Assembly (NCBI GenBank): GCA_030639705.1
Contig: DAOWKX010000181.1
Span: forward strand, 1 to 9,965
DNA from: Candidatus Aminicenantota bacterium
Lineage (GTDB): Bacteria > Acidobacteriota > Aminicenantia > UBA2199
Direction of reading: 5' to 3'
Length of the DNA: 9,965 bases
The notes below the pieces were generated by a model. It worked only from the letters and a program-made list of their open reading frames with translations, was not told the DNA's origin and did not search any database. The stretch's first letter is position 1, and the number at the start of each line of letters is the position of its first letter. A program made the position numbers and the translations under genes. Shown here piece by piece: positions 5,657 through 9,965 of the stretch.

Positions 5657-8011
5657 CAGTGTGATTTGTTTTATTTCATTTAATATTTCCTGAGCACTCT
5701 GATATCTGTCTTCTCTCTTTTTCTCCATACATTTTATTATAATTTCTTCAATTTTTTCCGGGACATCGCTTCTCAACTCTTTTATTGAGGAAACAGGGTC
5801 GAATAAATGTTGATAAAAAATATTTTCTCCTTTGAAGGGAACCTTTCCGGTTATTAAATGAAATAATGTTGCCCCAGTTGAGTAGATGTCGGTTCGGTGG
5901 TCAATTTTAATCCCTTGGATTTGTTCGGGGGACATGTAATAGGGTGTACCTGTGATAATCCCGGTTTCTCCCTTTTTGAAATCTCCCCGTATTACTGCTA
6001 GGCCAAAATCCATGATTTTTATTTCCTTTTGACGGGTTATCATAATATTATGGGGTTTTATGTCTCTATGGGTAATACCCTTTCGATGGGAATAATCAAG
6101 TGCTTTTAATATTTTAATAGCAATAAATAGAATCTGAGGAATGGTAAAAATTTTCTTTTTCCTGATCAATGACATGAAGTTTTCGCCTTCAATAAATTCC
6201 ATGGAGATAAAATGGTCTTCGTTTATTTGTCCCACATCATAAACCGTAACGATGTTGGGGTGAGAAAGAGATGCAGTGGACCGGGCTTCTGTATAAAATC
6301 GCTCTAGACTGACCTTATCTTTAATCAAACTGGCATTGAGGATTTTTAAGGCAACTATTCTTTGAAGAACCGTATCTTCTGCTTTAAAGACGACGCCCAT
6401 ACCTCCCTCTCCGACTTTTTTCAACATTTTATAGCGCTGGGATGAATTTTCTGAAACCATCTCCATCTCTTTGTACTTTTTCATTAATTTTTCAACTTCC
6501 TGTAACTTTTGGTGAATATCTCTAAAGGAATAGTCTTCAGTCAGAATTCCCTGATAAATTTCAAAGGCTTTTTTGAAATTTCCGGCATTTTCATATGCCT
6601 GGCCTAATGCATAGTACCATTCCAAATTTGATTTGGTGATGGGTTGATCCTGTAATAATTTTCCGATTTTTTCAATGACCAGTTGCGGTTTCCTATTTTT
6701 AAGAAACAGTTTTGCCATTTGAGTGACGGCAGACTCGAAATCCGGAGAACTATCTTTTACTTTTTGAAAATTGGCCAAGGCCCTCCGGTCATCATCCACC
6801 CTAAGGAATGAAATCCCGGCATTGTAATGATCTCCGGCCTTTTCGAACAATTCACCGGCTTTTTGATATTTTTTATACTTCAGTGAAATTTCCGCTGCAT
6901 TCTTCCATTCTTTGCCCAGCTCAAACATTTTAGCTGCTTCCTCTTCATTGGATGCTTTTAAATAATTATCTGCCGCAGAGAGATAGTTCTGGTTCATAAA
7001 ATAGCAATAAGCTGCTTTCTCATGATCACTGTCCCACTCAAATAATTCTGCTGCCCGGGTATAATCTTCACCTTTAAGATACAATTCAGCAGCTTGGCGG
7101 GTATCACCTCTGGCAAAAGCATCCTCACCTCTCAGCTGATAGGCGATTTTTATTTGATTGGTTTTTTCATAAATTTCAGCTGCTTTAATGGGGAGCTGTG
7201 CTTTTTCAAAAAATTGAGCTGCCTCTTCCAGTTTTCCAATCTTAATGGCAAGCTCTGCGGCCTTTTCAAATTTGTTATGTTTCTTTAGCAGTTCATAAGC
7301 ATGTTCGGTTTTATCGATTTCGATATACAATTCAACTGCTTTGTAGAGGTCGCCGTCGAGCTGGTTCAGATTCTGATAACCAACTGCAGTATCGGTATTG
7401 GATAAATACCATTTTTCAAAATTCTGGGCTGCTTTTTTTAAATTACCGGATTTTTCGTAAATATAAGCTGCTTTTTTATAAAATCCCTTTTTTTCATATA
7501 TTTGTGCTGCCCTTTCATACCGTTCATAATTGTAATATAACTCCGCAGCTTCCTGAAATCGATTGTTGTTTTCCAGCAGGTTTCCTGCGGCTTCGATGTT
7601 TTTTCTTTTTATATAGAGTTTAATAATTCCATCCAGGTTGCCACTGTTTTTATATACTTCAATGGCTTGGGTTTCTTTGTTCAGTTTTAAATAGAGATCC
7701 CCCATCAGGTTATATTCATTGCCTTCATTATATACTTTCAGTGCTTTTTTATAATCACCAATTTCTTCAAAAATTTTTCCGGCTCTGGCAAACATACCCT
7801 GTTTTAAAGCCAGCTTGGCCTGTTTTATCAGATAAGATTTTTTAAATAAAATTGAATATAGGGTATCAACAACCGATTTGTCCTGAATATTTATGACTTT
7901 TGTTACTTTTAAAATTTCATAAATAATTTTTAATACAACAATTGCAATAAGAATGAAGATAACAAGTTTGACTTTGGGATTATTGTTCAGGAAATCGATG
8001 ATTGTATCCAT
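5654..8011 (-). CDS. Membrane-anchored helical-repeat protein with C-terminal Ser/Thr protein kinase domain
   Basis: The 785-residue protein has a membrane helix (about 15-31), three blocks of exact 13-residue helical repeats (77-about 206, 225-about 302, 307-about 423; pattern A-A-x-x-Tyr/Phe), ordinary TPR-like helices (about 428-500) and a complete Hanks-type kinase at 527-785. The kinase looks active: glycine loop GEGGMG (534-539), Lys556, Glu575, HRDIKPHN (Asp650, Asn655), DFG (668-670), activation loop threonines 683, 687 and 689, SPE (694-696). The kinase must face the cytoplasm. Placing the kinase last is the reverse of the usual PknB layout. The ATG at 8011 has no Shine-Dalgarno and only a very short predicted leader. 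It is the first gene of the six-gene run and divergent from the TPR-AAA+ gene. It probably senses protein partners through the repeats; its substrates are unknown. Confidence 0.93.
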   Translation of the reverse strand: MDTIIDFLNNNPKVKLVIFILIAIVVLKIIYEILKVTKVINIQDKSVVDTLYSILFKKSYLIKQAKLALKQGMFARAGKIFEEIGDYKKALKVYNEGNEYNLMGDLYLKLNKETQAIEVYKNSGNLDGIIKLYIKRKNIEAAGNLLENNNRFQEAAELYYNYERYERAAQIYEKKGFYKKAAYIYEKSGNLKKAAQNFEKWYLSNTDTAVGYQNLNQLDGDLYKAVELYIEIDKTEHAYELLKKHNKFEKAAELAIKIGKLEEAAQFFEKAQLPIKAAEIYEKTNQIKIAYQLRGEDAFARGDTRQAAELYLKGEDYTRAAELFEWDSDHEKAAYCYFMNQNYLSAADNYLKASNEEEAAKMFELGKEWKNAAEISLKYKKYQKAGELFEKAGDHYNAGISFLRVDDDRRALANFQKVKDSSPDFESAVTQMAKLFLKNRKPQLVIEKIGKLLQDQPITKSNLEWYYALGQAYENAGNFKKAFEIYQGILTEDYSFRDIHQKLQEVEKLMKKYKEMEMVSENSSQRYKMLKKVGEGGMGVVFKAEDTVLQRIVALKILNASLIKDKVSLERFYTEARSTASLSHPNIVTVYDVGQINEDHFISMEFIEGENFMSLIRKKKIFTIPQILFIAIKILKALDYSHRKGITHRDIKPHNIMITRQKEIKIMDFGLAVIRGDFKKGETGIITGTPYYMSPEQIQGIKIDHRTDIYSTGATLFHLITGKVPFKGENIFYQHLFDPVSSIKELRSDVPEKIEEIIIKCMEKKREDRYQSAQEILNEIKQITL
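6742..7786 (-). repeat. Coding tandem array of 39-bp (13-residue) units in three blocks
   Basis: Within the kinase gene, units of exactly 13 codons begin at residues 77, 90, 103, 116, 129, 142, 155, 168, 181 and 194; then 225, 238, 251, 264, 277 and 290; then 307, 320, 333, 346, 359, 372, 385, 398 and 411. Most start with Ala-Ala or Ala-Gly, have Tyr/Phe at position 5 and a turn with Gly, Asn or Asp near positions 8-10, for example AAELYLKGEDYTR and AAYIYEKSGNLKK. The DNA copies are well diverged, so the array is old and held by protein selection rather than recent slippage. Confidence 0.8.
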
Positions 8012-8026
8012 AGGAATTCACAAAAA

Positions 8027-8055
8027 AGTATATCAAACATCAAGAGAAAAATCAA
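8027..8055 (-). promoter_or_regulatory. Predicted promoter of the kinase-led operon
   Basis: The minus strand reads TTGATT (8050-8055), 17 bp, TATACT (8027-8032). Transcription would begin near 8020, only about 9 nt before the kinase ATG, giving an almost leaderless message. An alternative is TTGTCA (8077-8082), 16 bp, TAAAAT (8055-8060), with a leader near 37 nt. Its -35 overlaps the -35 of the divergent promoter, so the two directions might compete. Confidence 0.5.
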
Positions 8056-8075
8056 TTTTATTCATTTTTATGTCG

Positions 8076-8104
8076 TTGACAAAAATATTGTAAAAAGATA
8101 TAAT
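8076..8104 (+). promoter_or_regulatory. Perfect-consensus sigma70 promoter for the TPR-AAA+ gene
   Basis: TTGACA (8076-8081), a 17-bp spacer and TATAAT (8099-8104) match the consensus fully. The start would be near 8111, leaving an untranslated leader of about 118 nt before the ATG at 8229. The leader holds two TATCTGT copies 11 bp apart (8197-8203, 8208-8214) and no evident Shine-Dalgarno. Confidence 0.8.
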
Positions 8105-8228
8105 AAAACCGGTAGCGCGAGTCTGAATTGGTTGTTGATTGCGTTGGCGTTGAAAGTAACAGTGAGTATGATCGATAAATTTGAAACCCGGAATAATATC
8201 TGTTAATTATCTGTGATTTAAATTTAGA

Positions 8229-9803
8229 ATGGAAAAAATGAATATCCAATTTAATCAATTAAAGAATATACAATCTATTTTAAATATATTATTTCCAGGA
8301 TTGGATACTGATAAATTTCATTTAAATAAAAAGAATTCCGAGGATTTAACCTATTACCTTGTCAATATCCTGGATGGCTTGGTGAAAGCGGAAAATTATT
8401 ATCATAAAAGAAATTTTATTCCGGGTGAGGAAAGTTTTTTTGTCAACCAAAATCCGGTTATGATGATGAAGAATATCAGTTCCTATTTGAATAAATTTAA
8501 TACCCAGTTATTTAGTTTTACCAAAACAGAACGCCAGACCTTTATTTTTATTATTGACAATATAGCGGAGTATTATAGAAATCGTGATTTTTTCGGGGAC
8601 AATAAAGGAAAGAGAGATATTTACACGGAATATAAATTCTGGATTGAGAATTTTTTTAAGATATTTGACCAGAAAATAAAGGGTTTGGTTATCAAAGATA
8701 TTGTTTCTGATGATCAACTGATCCGAGAAGGGGGAGTCTCTTCTTCAAAAAAGAGTAAAATCAGTGCCGGGGAAAAACAGGAAAAAATTGAAATTATATT
8801 TTCCAATTCAGAGATGAATCTTCCATTATCCCCTTTTCTCATCCATAAGAATGATTCCTGTTTGTTTTTATGGGAAATTTCGGACGATAAATTGGAATAC
8901 AGGGATCTTATTACCCGCAAATCAATTGGGATTAAAGACCAGAAGCTGGATAATAAAGTCTTTGAGTTTCTTTTATTAAATTTTAATTTTAGAAATGCAA
9001 AAAAAATAAAGAACCGGATTCAGGTGAAAGAGAATATATTGTCCAAATACTGTGAATTGATTGAGAATGTTTATTTATACAGTCAAAAAAGGCATTTTGT
9101 GGTCAGTTATAATCTTTTAAAGTCGGTTTCAATTGAGGAATTGAATTTGCCGCTGCTATTTCTGGTGCAGATGAGGAATTTGCTTGAGCTTAATCGCATA
9201 TTTGACTTGAAACGGCTATTGCATAAATTCATTCTGTTATTTCCCTATTATCCTGATGGGTATAAAATTCTGGGAGATATTTATTTTAAAGAAGAGAATT
9301 ATGAATTGGCTCACAATGCCTATGTGAAGGTTCTCAATCTTACCCAGAATAAAAAAGTTGCTGAAAAAGTAAAAACCATTAAAGAGGAAATGGAGAAAAA
9401 CAGGCAAAAAGTTGAATCAGCTAAAAATGATATTTTTTATGATATAACCGAATTGATGCTTCAGTGTAACGAACAAATCATTTCGCGTTTCAAAGAGCTC
9501 CGTCAAATGGTGGAAGTGTTGATATCTCAGTCCCGTTCAAATTTATTATTGGTGGGTGAAAGCGGGGTTGGAAAAACAGCAATGATTCGATTTTTAGCTC
9601 AGAAGATACTGGATGGGGAAGTCCCGGATTCTCTGAAGGAAAAAAAAATCAAGGAAATTAACTTTGTTGCACTGCTGACCGGGTCAAAGTATCGCGGCCA
9701 GTTCGAAGAAAAGGCACTGAAAATTTTGGACGAATTTAAACATCAAGATGCAATCCTGGTGCTGGAAGATATTCGGCGCCTCGTATTCCTTCTTGGGCGC
9801 TGA
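8229..9803 (+). CDS. TPR protein with the start of a ClpA/ClpB-type AAA+ domain; C-terminus lost or interrupted
   Basis: Residues 1-about 300 match nothing I recognise; they are Asn/Lys/Phe-rich, with a charged linker near 165-188. TPR-like helices follow (about 305-385), including YPDGYKILGDIYFKEENYELA. From about 401 a Clp-type AAA+ D1 domain begins: Walker A GESGVGKT (443-450), DGEVPDSL (462-469) and the pore-loop motif KYRGQFEE (487-494). At Walker B the protein reads ILVLEDIRRLV (509-519), aligning with ILFIDEIHTLV of ClpB but with the acidic pair as Glu-Asp, then ends six residues later. Sensor motifs, arginine finger and the rest of the ATPase are missing, and neither other forward frame restores them. 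The cause is an insertion, a deletion or an assembly join near 9786. ATG 8229 is used, though ATG 8238 is equally possible, since neither has a clear ribosome site. It shares a promoter region with the kinase. Confidence 0.85.
   Translation: MEKMNIQFNQLKNIQSILNILFPGLDTDKFHLNKKNSEDLTYYLVNILDGLVKAENYYHKRNFIPGEESFFVNQNPVMMMKNISSYLNKFNTQLFSFTKTERQTFIFIIDNIAEYYRNRDFFGDNKGKRDIYTEYKFWIENFFKIFDQKIKGLVIKDIVSDDQLIREGGVSSSKKSKISAGEKQEKIEIIFSNSEMNLPLSPFLIHKNDSCLFLWEISDDKLEYRDLITRKSIGIKDQKLDNKVFEFLLLNFNFRNAKKIKNRIQVKENILSKYCELIENVYLYSQKRHFVVSYNLLKSVSIEELNLPLLFLVQMRNLLELNRIFDLKRLLHKFILLFPYYPDGYKILGDIYFKEENYELAHNAYVKVLNLTQNKKVAEKVKTIKEEMEKNRQKVESAKNDIFYDITELMLQCNEQIISRFKELRQMVEVLISQSRSNLLLVGESGVGKTAMIRFLAQKILDGEVPDSLKEKKIKEINFVALLTGSKYRGQFEEKALKILDEFKHQDAILVLEDIRRLVFLLGR
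9774..9802. repeat. Imperfect inverted repeat at the point where the AAA+ homology ends
   Basis: CGGCGCC (9774-9780) can pair with GGCGCTG (9796-9802) over 7 bp with one G-T pair, leaving a 15-nt loop. It spans the place where AAA+ similarity stops. No T-run follows, so it does not look like an intrinsic terminator. It could be a mobile-element end, an assembly artefact or chance. Confidence 0.3.
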
Positions 9804-9965
9804 GAGGTCGTTCAGTCTCTATGATCTTTGAGCGGTGCTGATTCGCTCGTTTGGCTAGGTCCCCGTCAAAGGCCGCATCTAATTGTTTTGATTATAAGCG
9901 GTGAACGGCTTTTTCTATGTGCCACACTTGTTTTCAAGATTGGCGATGTCGATGTGGCGATTTGA
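9804..9965. other. Terminal stretch of different composition without a recognised gene
   Basis: By hand count G+C is 31 of 60 bases at 9781-9840 and 28 of 60 at 9841-9900, against 16 of 60 at 9421-9480 inside the preceding gene. All forward frames are stopped at short intervals. Two frames stay open to the window edge: minus 9964-9866 (32 residues, Ser/Lys/Arg-rich, ending in IRCGL) and plus 9898-9965. Neither is recognisable. The stretch may be the edge of an inserted element or foreign sequence joined in assembly. Confidence 0.5.

Noticed and set aside
8135..8185. Possible leader peptide in the AAA+ 5' leader, starting from TTG
   Set aside because: It is only 16 codons from a rare start with no ribosome site, and no attenuator-like hairpin follows.
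8058..8258. Minus-strand reading frame across the kinase/AAA+ divergent region
   Set aside because: It covers the perfect plus-strand promoter and the start of the AAA+ gene, and its Ser/Tyr-rich product resembles nothing.
9804..9965. Integron attC site or named IS end in the tail
   Set aside because: No paired core sites, terminal repeats, target duplication or recognisable transposase residues could be seen in the 162 bases available.

Overview
The window reads as ordinary chromosomal bacterial DNA. It carries sigma70-type promoters, tightly packed co-directional genes and a low to moderate G+C content that falls from about half G+C at the left edge to about a quarter in places at the right. 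TPR/Ser-Thr-kinase proteins, a DUF2065 (YjeT-like) membrane protein and amino-acid-degrading enzymes suggest a Gram-negative, probably uncultured, amino-acid-using bacterium, for example of the Acidobacteriota/Aminicenantota or a deltaproteobacterial-type lineage. That placement is inference with low confidence. No rRNA, tRNA, CRISPR array or recognisable insertion sequence was found.

Layout: (1) 1-728, minus strand, holds the N-terminal half of an MIO-type aromatic amino acid lyase that runs off the left edge. It is preceded by a perfect-consensus promoter. (2) 883-1350, plus strand, is a TerB-like protein with its own promoter back to back with the lyase promoter. (3) 8011 down to 1366, minus strand, is a six-gene run with gaps of at most 13 bp or short overlaps. 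In transcription order it encodes a membrane-anchored helical-repeat Ser/Thr kinase, a short-chain-type acyl-CoA dehydrogenase, a DAO-fold FAD oxidoreductase, a DUF2065 protein, histidine ammonia-lyase (hutH) and a small membrane YHS/TRASH-like cysteine protein. (4) 8229-9803, plus strand and divergent from the kinase, is a TPR protein whose C-terminus begins a ClpA/ClpB-type AAA+ domain. It breaks off just after Walker B. (5) 9804-9965 is a short tail of different composition with no recognised gene.

How the genes may work together: the enzymes fit amino acid degradation (deamination by two different lyases, flavin-dependent amine or amino acid oxidation, acyl-CoA dehydrogenation), and the kinase leads the same transcription unit. 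The kinase and the TPR-AAA+ gene share one promoter region and both carry helical repeats, so a joint regulatory or protein-remodelling role is possible. The most unusual features are a strict 13-residue repeat in the kinase (25 units in three blocks), the kinase heading a catabolic operon, two divergent MIO lyases about 900 bp apart, and the abrupt end of the AAA+ gene.
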